Source: Paulinella micropora
Taxonomy: Eukaryota; Cercozoa; Imbricatea; Euglyphida
DNA length: 50,701 bases
Direction of reading: 5' to 3'
Assembly (NCBI GenBank): GCA_009731375.1
Contig: BJOX01000060.1
Coordinates: 1,017,529-1,068,229, forward strand
Below are positions 20,507-30,297 of this stretch, piece by piece. Position 1 is the stretch's first letter. The number at the start of each line of letters is the position of its first letter. The notes beneath the pieces are model-generated. The model saw only the letters and a program-made list of their open reading frames with translations, did not search any database and was not told the origin of the DNA. Made by a program: the position numbers and the translations under genes.

Positions 20507-23500
20507 TCACTGCCTTCGTCGTCTGGCGCGGATTTCTTTGCCTGGTGGAGGACCACCAACAAAAGTCAGATCGAACTTTGACTGTTCGAGAATGTCCCAG
20601 ATCTTATTAGGGATTCCGCCCAACGATAATTCAAAAGGGACATCAAGCACTCCTCTTGGCAGTGTCTGAATGGTCCACGCAGTGTAATCCTTGTCTCTGG
20701 GAGTAATTGTATCATCCCATGTCTCGAGACTTTTTGCGTCTTTATATACTGGCAGATAATGTCTTGCCTTTGGATCCTCAACCGGGTCCATACTTCTCCA
20801 GAACTGGAGTATCGGTTGTACTATCTTTGCGGCTGATGATATTTTGAGTGTCCGTGTGACACGCATCTGTCGTGGGACCGCCACGACCCGCATCAAGTAT
20901 AAGTCTGAGAGAGTGTCATCAGCGACATGTTGTTCCGCTGGTCTCATCAGATAGAAAACATTTTTCACCCATGCGATGGTTGCTATCGCATCGCCTTCCT
21001 TCCATCGCTCATGGACAATCTCAACGTTGCCCGCGTTTGGGTCAGTGTCCGTCCCCTCCTCCTCCTGGTGGACGTCCTTTGATCTCATCGACCTCATCGC
21101 CTTCCTCGGTTGGTCGTTGATAAGATCATTCCGCGCTCTCCTTAGCTGCGCCTCTGTGATCTTCTCCTTCTTTCCGCTATGCTCTCGCGGAGACTTGGAC
21201 TGAGTCCCCACCGCGCTTATGCGGTCAGTCTTCTCCTTGCTGTCCACCTCACTCTCCTCCTTCTCAGCTATCGGTGCCCGATAAGCATCGTCTTGGTCTA
21301 TGCCAGCCTCCTTGTGGATGGGCGGCACCTCTTTGAAATCATCCTTCATCCGTTTTAACGCCTCCTCAACGGATTCATCTTCCAGTAAGAAGGGATCATA
21401 CTTAATCAGCCTTCTTACATTCACAATTTGCACCTTCCCTCTACCCCTGATCTTGTAATTCAGAGGTCCCGTCTGTTCCATAATCTGATAAGGTCCTTTC
21501 CAGTGAGTGAACAGCTTAGAGCTGACTCCCTTCGGGACTTGAGGATGGTACAATAGTACAATATCCCCGACCTGGAACTTGATCTGATCCAAGTGCGCTT
21601 GTCGCACCCCTTCAGCATCAGTCTTTCGGCGCTCCGCCTCTCTATGCGCCCTGACTATTTGTTCCGCCTCCATCTTCACTCTAAGTCTCATCCCAAACAA
21701 CTCATCCGCATCCGCCCAAGTGTCTTTTGGGTGAAGGAGCGAAGTCGGGATATCAGGCTCACGCCCATATACTAACTGATATGGCGAGATTGAGCTCTTC
21801 GAGCCTCCTAACGCCGTAGAGGGTAGACAGTTCATTGCAAACGCAAATGATGGTGCTGCCTCGACCCATGCTCTTTGATTCTCCTTCTTCGTGCAATACA
21901 TCTTTAGCGAGGCTTTGAGGGGTCTGTGTACCCGCTCGATTTTCCCATTTGCTCGCGGGTTATAGGCAGTAACATATTGCCATTTCATCCCGTAATACTT
22001 AGATAGTTTGTCGATGACCTCGTTATTAAAGTCCGAGCCTCGATCAGAACATATCTTTCTTGGTACTCCGATCTGTGAGATGATCCTATCGATCAGCGCC
22101 TCGGCCGTCGTCTTGCCGGTAACGTCTTTGACAGGGATGATCCACACATAGTTGGTGGCTCTGTCAATAGCCGTAAGGAGGTATTTGTAACCATCCTTCG
22201 ATTCTGGGAAAGGTCCCACATGATCAATGTGTATAAACTCAAACATCCCCGCATGAAGAGGAAATTCGCCAATCAGGCCGAAATTTGCCTTCAGTGGTGT
22301 TTTGTTTATCTTGCACGGGATGCATGCATCCACCGCCTGATCTATCTCCTCCTTCATCTTCTTCCACCAGAATCGCCTCGCTACGAACATATGAGTTCGT
22401 TGTCGACCCGGATGCGCCAAAAGTGGGCAATTGTGGGCTGCGACAAATATAAATCGTCTCAGACTCTCCGGTACCCAAAGGGTCCATTTGTCCGGCTGTG
22501 ACGCATAGCGACCGTGAAGGCCCTTGTACCACAGTAGACCATCTCTCCATCCCATCTCCTTCATCTGATCTTTGATCGCTTTCGTCATCCGTAGCTCATC
22601 CGGGTTCTGATATAACTGTATCAGTTCTTTAAACTCCGGATCTTGAGCCTGTTGTTGCCTCCATGCGGTAGGCGAGGCTATATGGATAGTACCATCTTCT
22701 AGCCGTACCCCGATTCTTTCCGGGTCATCGTCTAGGTCACTTCTCCGCTCTTGAGGAGGCTCCGCATAAACTTCCTGCGTCTCCTCTTCCTCTCTTATGT
22801 TCGCCTTCGCATTCTCATATACCTCATAGGACCACTCAGCGTCCTCCTGGGTATGTAGCTCACAACATATCCCGTGATCCGGGCCTTGTGGACTGTACCG
22901 TAGACCTGTGCGGTCATATCGGACTCCACTCGCCATCTCCATCGCCTCAATGTGGCTGACCTCATACACCTTGTCAGTGGACAAGTCTTCCATCTCCACC
23001 GTGGACACCAACGCCGATACTTCTGAGTTAAACTCTAGCCTAGAGAGGCTATCAGCGACCACATTTCGCTTTCCCGGTAGATGGACCATTGTAAAATCGA
23101 AACAAGACAAGAACGCTTGCCACCGCGCCAGCCGTCCCGTCTGTTCATGATTCATCAACCATAACAGGTTATGATGATCAGTTCTGACAGTAAATTGAGG
23201 TCCTCCCCACAAATACTCTCTGAGCCTCTTGAGGGCCCATACTACCGCCAACGCCTCTCTTTGCCTTGTGCAATAGTTTCTCTCCGCCGCACACAACTTC
23301 CTACTAATAAACATGATTGGGCGTAATTTCTTCTCCTCATCCTCTTGTTGTAATACAGCCCCAATCGCAAACTTAGATGCGTCTGTATCGACTACGAATT
23401 GTTTCGTAAAGTCGGGCATCGTTAACACCAGTCCTCCGTCTTTCGGGTCTTTGTAAATGAGATCTTTGAGCGCATGAAACGCTTGCAAAGCCTCTTCGTC

Positions 23501-26320
23501 CCACTTCTCAAAGTCTCCAAAATCTATCATTTTCTCCACTTTAGCCCGTGTTGCACCCCAATCGGGTATAAACTGGCTATAGTATTGCGCCATCGCAAGG
23601 AATGAGTGCAATTCAGTGCGGTTCTTCGGTATCGGTCGATTCATAATCTCCTCCCTCTTCTCTTTGGATATCGAGACTCGATTATGGGAGATCTCGTACC
23701 CTAAGTATGTCACACTCGTCTTGGCAAGTTGACACTTCTTTAGATTGCACTTCAGGCCAAAAGCTCCGATGCGCCTGAATATATCGGACAAATGATCGAT
23801 ATGCTCCTCCATTGTGTTAGAGTATACGATAATGTCATCGATATAGCAAAATGCATATTCTCCCGCCTTCTGTCCCCGCCTTCTCATAAAGCCACCGTCA
23901 GACAAATCATCGTACTGACTGCTCAACATCTTCTGCATCGCCTTCTGGAAAAGTCCTGGGGCTTGCTTGAGGCCCATCGGAAGCACTTTCCATTGGTATA
24001 TTTCCATACCCACCACAAACGCCGTCAGCCATCTGGACTTTTCCTCCAGTGGTATCTGCCAGAAGCCATTCTTAAGGTCAATGACCGAATAGAATTTTGC
24101 ATTCCGCAGTACTCTCCTTCCTTCTTCTAATGTCGGGAGAGGATTTCTCTCTTCCTCCAGCACCTTGTTAACACGAGCATAGTTAACTGTCAGGCGCCAT
24201 TCTCCTCCTGGCTTCGGCACTATTCTCGGTTGTGAGACTATTGAGGATGTTGATCTCTCAATAAAGTCCTCATTGAGCAGCTGTCTTGCTAGCTCCTCCG
24301 CTATCTTCGCCTCATGTATACTCAAATTCGCCCTTCGTGGTGCCGGTGACGGCTCCGCACCCGGTATTTTGTAAATAACCGCAGTGAAATCTTCAGGCTT
24401 GACACCACCTGCATGTGGAGGGTCAAAAATTTCCTTGTTCGCCTCTAATTTGGCTTTTAAAAGCTCCTTCTCCTTCTCCGTGCCTACTCCTTCTTCCAAT
24501 ATTTTCCGCGCCGCCTCTTGAAAATCTTCATCAGACATCTGCTTATGCTGCTTGAGGGGTTCTCTGTCCTCCTCCAAGCCTAAGTCCTCTTCCGAGACAT
24601 CATCTAGGCCCGTCTTTTCATACGTGACCGTGTCCGGCTCATCATCTTTACCGAGCTCCACCAGCATGTCAATGAGTCTCGCGTATTGCAAAGGAGCTTT
24701 ACGGGTGTAAAAACCATCAAAGCATGTGAATGCTTGCGGTATCAATTTCAACTTGTCGAGGTCTCTGAGCTTCCGCTTGTATGCACTGCTCTGCTCACGA
24801 GTTCCCATACGACAAGCCACCACTAGCTGTTGCTTGCGAGAGGGTACCGGTATAGGATGATCAATAAGCCGGTCCCTTATTTCCTGCGCCCATATCGCCT
24901 TCTCATTATATGGCAGGATAATAGTATACGGCTTATTATTTTCGAATAAAGTCCGTAAGCATTTCTTCACTTCAGACAGTGAACGCGGCCACGTGGGCTC
25001 GTCACCCCAGAAATCAGTAATAAAACTTTTAATAGTTTCTGGTGGAGTATCCGGGATTCGCCCCGTTCTCCTTGGTACAAACGCCTCCCTTTTTTCTTCT
25101 CCTACTTTCGCATGGAAACAGTATCCGTTAGTAATATGGACATCTGTTCCTACTCCTTCCGCGAATCTCGCCAACGACGGGCTTCTTTGTGCGACACATA
25201 TAATCTCCTCCTTTCGCTTCTCGATTAAGTCATCAATAGACTTTTTGTCCCAATGGCATGTCGGAACTGTGACAGTGCACACTTGGGATTCCCAATTGTC
25301 GGTCCAGGACAGTTCATCCGGTCTTACGACATGGGGGTGAACGTACACCTCAAGTGCCTCATGTGCGATGGCCATCTTTTTGTGATCCGTCGCTAGACTC
25401 AGCTCATAAGCCTCATAAGAGTCAGTAGCGTTGAAGGGATCAATATCGTTCTCTTCTCCTCTTTTTACTCCATATATCACTCGCCGTGCGGCGCAATCAA
25501 TCACAGCCCCCATCGTAGCCAATTGGTCATACGATAGTAATATTGACCCGTGGTAACCGGGGACGACATAGAGGTCCATACGGTATACTCGTGCGGATTT
25601 CAATTTAAAGGTCAGTGTGATGATTCCCGTGATATCCGTCCGGCTGCTCACTCCTTTGAGAGTGCCCGTTGACTTTTTCATATTTCCGTCCACCCAGTCC
25701 CGGTATCGATTAAAAAACTTCCGGCCGACAATATTAATATTCGCCATCGTATCATTACCAACTTTTAATATTGTCTTCAATGTTTCACAATAAAGTTCCG
25801 TATAACACAGAGCATCGGGCCTGTGTATATTGGCTGCGAGAACAAGAACTTTACGTTCCAAATTTTGGAGTCTTGTCTCTAAGTTTTTCAACTCCTCCTT
25901 CTTCTCCTCCTGCTTCACCTCATTAACATTTTTATTATTCTGCGGTACTGGTGCGTTTACTATTTGAGCGACATTGTCTTGTGGTACTTGAGTACACACA
26001 TTGTCTTTTTGCTCGCCACCCGCCGCGACCGTAGACATTGAGTCTGTTCGTGGTTGTTTGCTTGGCCGAGGCGATACGTCTGCCATTGGCCTCCTCGCCT
26101 CCATCGCAAGTCTCGCCTTCCTATTTGCATCAGTTATCATTGGTAACCGTGCTGTATGAACGGGTATGAGACTACCTTGGGGCTGCAGTCTCTGTGTACC
26201 CACATCTTTGTTTTCACATAGAGGAAGCGTTGGCCCAGTCTGCACAACAGCATTAGAAAGCACTGTGACTTTAGGGTTAAACTTCACAGTCTTCTCCTTC
26301 CTCTCTTCTTCCCCCTCCAG
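20507..26320 (-). CDS. Element 2 Pol, in the same frame as gag after a single UGA
   Basis: The frame is open from just after the gag stop; residue numbers here count the codon at 26287 as 1. The protease-like site is D179-T-M-A-N with a later ILLSYDQLATMGAVID, a form of the retropepsin C-terminal motif. An unassigned conserved block lies between protease and RT. RT has VIDLKNGFWQIPLEE and Y815-I-D-D. RNase H starts DTDASKFAIG. Integrase has AAHNCPLLAHPG and CIPC for the zinc finger and D1355, D1415, E1451 with the 35-residue spacing. KGPYQIM is the GPY module. A C-terminal domain (about 1745-1926) resembles that of Element 1. No ATG is near the frame start (the first good Met is about 50 codons in), so expression probably depends on readthrough of the gag UGA; reinitiation is the alternative. 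Confidence 0.92.
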   Translation of the reverse strand: MEGEEERKEKTVKFNPKVTVLSNAVVQTGPTLPLCENKDVGTQRLQPQGSLIPVHTARLPMITDANRKARLAMEARRPMADVSPRPSKQPRTDSMSTVAAGGEQKDNVCTQVPQDNVAQIVNAPVPQNNKNVNEVKQEEKKEELKNLETRLQNLERKVLVLAANIHRPDALCYTELYCETLKTILKVGNDTMANINIVGRKFFNRYRDWVDGNMKKSTGTLKGVSSRTDITGIITLTFKLKSARVYRMDLYVVPGYHGSILLSYDQLATMGAVIDCAARRVIYGVKRGEENDIDPFNATDSYEAYELSLATDHKKMAIAHEALEVYVHPHVVRPDELSWTDNWESQVCTVTVPTCHWDKKSIDDLIEKRKEEIICVAQRSPSLARFAEGVGTDVHITNGYCFHAKVGEEKREAFVPRRTGRIPDTPPETIKSFITDFWGDEPTWPRSLSEVKKCLRTLFENNKPYTIILPYNEKAIWAQEIRDRLIDHPIPVPSRKQQLVVACRMGTREQSSAYKRKLRDLDKLKLIPQAFTCFDGFYTRKAPLQYARLIDMLVELGKDDEPDTVTYEKTGLDDVSEEDLGLEEDREPLKQHKQMSDEDFQEAARKILEEGVGTEKEKELLKAKLEANKEIFDPPHAGGVKPEDFTAVIYKIPGAEPSPAPRRANLSIHEAKIAEELARQLLNEDFIERSTSSIVSQPRIVPKPGGEWRLTVNYARVNKVLEEERNPLPTLEEGRRVLRNAKFYSVIDLKNGFWQIPLEEKSRWLTAFVVGMEIYQWKVLPMGLKQAPGLFQKAMQKMLSSQYDDLSDGGFMRRRGQKAGEYAFCYIDDIIVYSNTMEEHIDHLSDIFRRIGAFGLKCNLKKCQLAKTSVTYLGYEISHNRVSISKEKREEIMNRPIPKNRTELHSFLAMAQYYSQFIPDWGATRAKVEKMIDFGDFEKWDEEALQAFHALKDLIYKDPKDGGLVLTMPDFTKQFVVDTDASKFAIGAVLQQEDEEKKLRPIMFISRKLCAAERNYCTRQREALAVVWALKRLREYLWGGPQFTVRTDHHNLLWLMNHEQTGRLARWQAFLSCFDFTMVHLPGKRNVVADSLSRLEFNSEVSALVSTVEMEDLSTDKVYEVSHIEAMEMASGVRYDRTGLRYSPQGPDHGICCELHTQEDAEWSYEVYENAKANIREEEETQEVYAEPPQERRSDLDDDPERIGVRLEDGTIHIASPTAWRQQQAQDPEFKELIQLYQNPDELRMTKAIKDQMKEMGWRDGLLWYKGLHGRYASQPDKWTLWVPESLRRFIFVAAHNCPLLAHPGRQRTHMFVARRFWWKKMKEEIDQAVDACIPCKINKTPLKANFGLIGEFPLHAGMFEFIHIDHVGPFPESKDGYKYLLTAIDRATNYVWIIPVKDVTGKTTAEALIDRIISQIGVPRKICSDRGSDFNNEVIDKLSKYYGMKWQYVTAYNPRANGKIERVHRPLKASLKMYCTKKENQRAWVEAAPSFAFAMNCLPSTALGGSKSSISPYQLVYGREPDIPTSLLHPKDTWADADELFGMRLRVKMEAEQIVRAHREAERRKTDAEGVRQAHLDQIKFQVGDIVLLYHPQVPKGVSSKLFTHWKGPYQIMEQTGPLNYKIRGRGKVQIVNVRRLIKYDPFLLEDESVEEALKRMKDDFKEVPPIHKEAGIDQDDAYRAPIAEKEESEVDSKEKTDRISAVGTQSKSPREHSGKKEKITEAQLRRARNDLINDQPRKAMRSMRSKDVHQEEEGTDTDPNAGNVEIVHERWKEGDAIATIAWVKNVFYLMRPAEQHVADDTLSDLYLMRVVAVPRQMRVTRTLKISSAAKIVQPILQFWRSMDPVEDPKARHYLPVYKDAKSLETWDDTITPRDKDYTAWTIQTLPRGVLDVPFELSLGGIPNKIWDILEQSKFDLTFVGGPPPGKEIRARRRRQ

Positions 26321-29017
26321 TCATTCCACCACCTCGAAACGATTACCTTGAGTAGTGTCCGGGTAGGATGACGTATCGGTCTCCGAGGCAGTGTTGTAGG
26401 CCTGAGCTCGACCGAAATTTGGGTTGGAGCTTGCCCACGAGCCTCCTCCTCCTCTGGGTGGGGGGGCTGGAGCTCGAACAGCTCTCCCTCCATAAGGGGT
26501 ATATCCCCGACCTCCTCCTCTTCCTCTCTGAGGGGTTCCCTGCCACCTCGAGGCTCCTCTCCATGTTCCTCCTCCTCCTCCTCCTCCTCCTCCTCCTCCT
26601 CGTCCTCCTGCTCCTGCTCCTCCTTCTCGTCCTCTTTGAGAGGCCTTTAAGTTCTTTTGTCTCTCCCTTTCCTCCTTCTTCTCCTTCATCCTCTTCATGT
26701 AGGTAATGATTGCCTCTCGTAACTCCTCATCATCACACATATTGGCATACCAACCTTCGTTCACAGCGGCAATCTGAAGCATATTGAAAAGGCCCGGTTC
26801 CTTGCCTTCCGTCCTGCTCAGAAAATTTGCCCTTGCTGTTGGGTTCTGCCTATCATGATTGAAAGAGCAGTCTCTGTTCTCCATCTGTGCCTTACACTGC
26901 AAGCCCGCGAACCACCTCCAACATGCGGTCTTCAGGTCTGGCTCTCTCTGTCTCTTCCAACCGGCAACTCTGTTTGTGTACGTGGCTTGTGCGCCAACAG
27001 GTACACCGCCTGCCTGTGCCGTATGTGCCTCCGTGAGCGAGTCCATGTTTGAGCATGCACTCATCACTTCTTGAAACAGTGCTGACGGAGCAACGCTTTG
27101 AACCGTATTTTCGAACACGTGTGTCTCGAGGAAGTTCTTGGACTTCACTGAGCTAAACGTCGAGCATTGTTGTATGAGCTGAGTAAGCTTACTCGGGTTA
27201 ACTGTGTGTAACGCCGAAAAGAAATAGAGGATGATCGACTTGCGGCCATAGAATAGCCCATAGGAGGAAACTACCTCCGTAAGGGTCGCCGCCAAGCCAA
27301 CAGCACTCCTCAAACTCATCGCCACTGTCTCAAAGATTTCAAATCCTATGAGAGTACCAGTGCAGAGATGCTGGTATCCATGAGATTGAAAATATGAAAT
27401 GAGTGTGGCCACCGCCAGTTCACACTGAGCGTCTAGGCCTGTTGCATTGTTTCTCTTAATCTCCTCCTTCTTTCTCAAAAACTTGTACTGTGTCAGATCA
27501 AATCCCTCCGAGACTAGAGATTGGTCAAAAACAGTAACAAGGGCCTCGTATTCCTGCGTTTCGTCGCAAGGAAAAGCCTTCATGCAGGCATTGATCTCTT
27601 TGAGCTTGCTCAAAAGCGAAGCATCAGAGTCTTTGTCTGAGCTCGTCTTGGCATATAGCATGAGACTTGCCACTCCTCCTTTCTTCCCCTTGAAGGCATT
27701 TATGATGTTCTGTCTGTCCTTCTTCTCCGTGTTTGTGACCACCACCGTAGTTGAGCCCGAGGGTGCAGGGGCTGGTGGGGCAGGAGCTGGTGGGGTCAAA
27801 TATGTCGGAGGGTGTGTCTTTGCACCACTCACTTTTGCTTTCATTCTTTCCAGTCTCATCGTCTTCTCGAACTCCTCATTCTCTTTCGCCTTCTTCTTCT
27901 CAGATATCACCAGCTTTTGAGCATGAGTGATAAAGGCCACCAATTCAGAAGCAGATCTGAGAAAATTATATTTCTCCACATATTGGTCAACACCTGCTTT
28001 GTTGGCGACCGGTGGTGCGTTACTAAGTGATTTAAGGACAGAGTGATCCTTGGTAGGAATCCATCTCTTCCATGCCTCCTTGTGCAGTAACGCACCCATC
28101 AACAGTCTGATCTTGGTCAGAACTCTGTCGGTCTTCTCTAACTCATCAATCACAGGATGAGTTTCTCCTGCTGCCTTAATGCTTTTTTCCATCTCTGCCT
28201 TCCCCTCCTCCAAGGCCTTTATTTCCATTGTAAAAAAATGAAATATGCCACTCGAGTTTTTCGAACCCAGATTGGTCTTCATTTTTGTTACATCGACTGC
28301 CTCCTGACCAGTCGCGAGGAATCTGGCCGTTGCTCTTGGGTTTGTGTACTGGAGGTAACCCTCACATCGTGGGCCGTATGTACGTTCCCAAATCAGGGTT
28401 TGAGTGTACACCCCAAAGATAGCATCGAGTAATTCAAGGTGGGTGTGTGTGTCCCCAAACTTGATATGCTGTATCTTCTTTCTCTCTTCTGGATCAGAGA
28501 CCAGTTTGCCGAGGAGCTGTGCTGTGTTTGATAATAGGATATAGACATCCTTTTTAGCACGACTTTTCTCTCTTCTTTGATCCTGAGGGATCCACACATA
28601 GGTATCCTTCTCTACCCCCATCTTGTTATCAAACTCTTCTTTAGTGAGGTCATAGTGGTCTTGCACCCACTGTTGTTCCTCCACTGTGATCTCCTCTCCA
28701 TCACTATGAATCAAGTCGATCATTTTTCGTCCTCCTCCTCCCGTGTAGGCAGGTGGTAAGGGATTACCATATGCTCCTCCTCCTCCCGTCTCTTCTTGTT
28801 CAAATCCTCCTTCATCTTCGTCTCCTCCATATCTTCCTTCATCATCCCAGCCCTCTTCTACTCCTCCTCCTACTCCTTCATCTCCTCCTCCTTCATTCAA
28901 TCCTCCTCCTCCTCCTTCATTCAATCCTCCTCCTCCTCCTCCTCCTCCTGCTTCTTCTTCTTCTCTTCTTTGATCTGCCTCCGAGAATTCACTCACTTCG
29001 GCGGTCTCTGTCGACAT
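26321..29017 (-). CDS. Element 2 Gag with Cys3His zinc motif
   Basis: The 898-residue ORF starts MSTETAEVSEF and should form the particle that packages element RNA. The first ~110 residues are Gly/Glu/Asp-rich. A basic helical middle part follows with no recognised domain name. A Cys3His motif C699-x8-C708-x8-C717-x3-H721 stands where a CCHC knuckle is usual. The C-terminus is Gly/Arg-rich (RGG-like) and could bind RNA. The ORF ends in TGA followed by CTG GAG, and the pol frame continues in register without another stop, so Gag is probably the terminated product and Gag-Pol the readthrough product. Assignment as Gag rests on position and composition, not on a recognised capsid motif. Confidence 0.85.
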   Translation of the reverse strand: MSTETAEVSEFSEADQRREEEEAGGGGGGGGLNEGGGGGLNEGGGDEGVGGGVEEGWDDEGRYGGDEDEGGFEQEETGGGGAYGNPLPPAYTGGGGRKMIDLIHSDGEEITVEEQQWVQDHYDLTKEEFDNKMGVEKDTYVWIPQDQRREKSRAKKDVYILLSNTAQLLGKLVSDPEERKKIQHIKFGDTHTHLELLDAIFGVYTQTLIWERTYGPRCEGYLQYTNPRATARFLATGQEAVDVTKMKTNLGSKNSSGIFHFFTMEIKALEEGKAEMEKSIKAAGETHPVIDELEKTDRVLTKIRLLMGALLHKEAWKRWIPTKDHSVLKSLSNAPPVANKAGVDQYVEKYNFLRSASELVAFITHAQKLVISEKKKAKENEEFEKTMRLERMKAKVSGAKTHPPTYLTPPAPAPPAPAPSGSTTVVVTNTEKKDRQNIINAFKGKKGGVASLMLYAKTSSDKDSDASLLSKLKEINACMKAFPCDETQEYEALVTVFDQSLVSEGFDLTQYKFLRKKEEIKRNNATGLDAQCELAVATLISYFQSHGYQHLCTGTLIGFEIFETVAMSLRSAVGLAATLTEVVSSYGLFYGRKSIILYFFSALHTVNPSKLTQLIQQCSTFSSVKSKNFLETHVFENTVQSVAPSALFQEVMSACSNMDSLTEAHTAQAGGVPVGAQATYTNRVAGWKRQREPDLKTACWRWFAGLQCKAQMENRDCSFNHDRQNPTARANFLSRTEGKEPGLFNMLQIAAVNEGWYANMCDDEELREAIITYMKRMKEKKEERERQKNLKASQRGREGGAGAGGRGGGGGGGGGGGTWRGASRWQGTPQRGRGGGRGYTPYGGRAVRAPAPPPRGGGGSWASSNPNFGRAQAYNTASETDTSSYPDTTQGNRFEVVE

Positions 29018-29803
29018 GATGTCGTAGTAGTGATCAACAGGAGGACAGTGTCAGCTCCTATGTTTGGTTTTTGTTCGTTTGTGTTCTGTTCCTCCTTCAG
29101 TCGATTGACTAGTGAAGAGAGAAACTAATAGAGAGGGTAGGATAAGATTCCCTGTCCTCTATGAAACACTGTTTGTATGTTTGTTTTTGTTTGAGAAAAA
29201 TAGTCTTTGAGACTTTCTCCGATTTCTTGTTCTCCTTACTCAGATTACTTTCTCCTCCTTCTTTTCTATATTGTATCTAGTATGAGGCACTTGGACCTAC
29301 ACACAGATAGTAATAGAGAAGCTAGAAAAGCTCTCCTTGAGAAGTCGACAGTCGGTCGGATAGGTTCTCAGACCTACCTTTAGAAAACGATCAGAGATTT
29401 GCAAAAATACTCTGACGTATGTGTGAGATAATACAGATAAATGCACAAACTAGAATGGTAGAGTGTTGTGCTCCTGTCCCTATGCTTGTTTGTGTTTTGT
29501 GTGTGTTCCTTCACTCTTCTGTCCACCTTCTTCTTCTTGGTCTCTGTGTGAGAACAGCAAGAACGACAGAGAGTTTGTATCTGATGTCTCCTTGTAAGCA
29601 CACAGATACTGATTGGGCTAGAGGGTACGAGACACCTGCTTTAGACCAATCAAATTATTTGTTTTGTGAAAGAGTTATGAGGGAGCTGTGTTGGAGTATT
29701 TGTTTTCGTCTGACGTCCCCTTGTGAGACAGGTCAGTGAAAATTCACTCTGTTGCCTGTGTGGCAAAGCAGAAAGAAATCACCCTAGTGATGTGGACTCC
29801 AAA
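29018..29803 (-). other. Element 2 leader with primer-binding site at 29787-29801
   Basis: On the minus strand the LTR end TTACA is followed by TT and then TGGAGTCCACATCAC, a primer-binding site beginning TGG. About 770 bases of untranslated leader follow before the gag ATG. No upstream gene is evident. Confidence 0.7.
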
Positions 29804-30041
29804 TGTAATGCCCCCAACGATAGCTCGTAAAAAGTCGGTAATACAACCAAACACAGTCCTCAAAAGATGGGAATGATGTCTCGTTATATTAGCTCAGTGA
29901 AGCCAAAAAGGAAAACGGCAACAGACCAGGAATAAAATGGCATCAGGTCCAATCCGGACAAATAATACTGAAAAACAAGCTGGTGCACCTGTCACCAGGA
30001 AAAGGTACTTTTTACCTGCTATCAGGGGGGTGATGCATACA
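29804..30041 (-). repeat. Element 2 5' LTR (238 bp)
   Basis: It pairs with 19428-19665. On the coding strand it begins TGTATGCATCACCCCCC and ends GCATTACA. Confidence 0.92.
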
Positions 30042-30297
30042 TGAGGATTTTACACCATGGACGATGCAAATGATGCCAAGGGTGGTGTTGGATATGCAGT
30101 TCGAGTTAACAGAGGAAAGGAGGATTCCGCTTCGTATTTGGGACGAAGTCCAAAGTGCGGGCATATCATTTTTGTTGATAGGTGCACCAAGATGTGAGAA
30201 AGAAGTGGCGGCGAAGAAGAGAAGGGCTAAAGAGACGCAGTCGGAAGCAGTAGAGCACAGTGGTCGAGGACGACCTCGGAAACAAGTCAAAACGTGA
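30042..30297 (+). pseudogene. Severed C-terminus of Element 1 Pol
   Basis: After the right TGAG duplicate the frame of Element 1 resumes at 30046 (DFTPWTMQMMPR) and runs 83 codons to TGA. It aligns with the C-terminus of Element 2 Pol: DFTPWTMQ against DYTAWTIQ, RVVLDMQFEL against RGVLDVPFEL, and ISFLLIGAP against LTFVGGPPP. This shows where Element 1 Pol ended before the insertion. Confidence 0.88.

Larger units (their letters stand above)
19428..30041 (-). mobile_element. Element 2: complete Ty3/gypsy-type LTR retrotransposon nested in Element 1
   Basis: The 238-bp direct repeats at 19428-19665 and 29804-30041 differ at four positions and have TG...CA ends. A 4-bp target duplication TGAG flanks them (19424-19427 and 30042-30045). 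The coding strand is minus: primer-binding site at 29787-29801, gag at 26321-29017, pol at 20507-26320, and a purine tract GGGAGGGGGTAC next to the left LTR. Total length is 10,614 bp. The element inserted antisense into the last codons of Element 1 pol. Confidence 0.94.
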
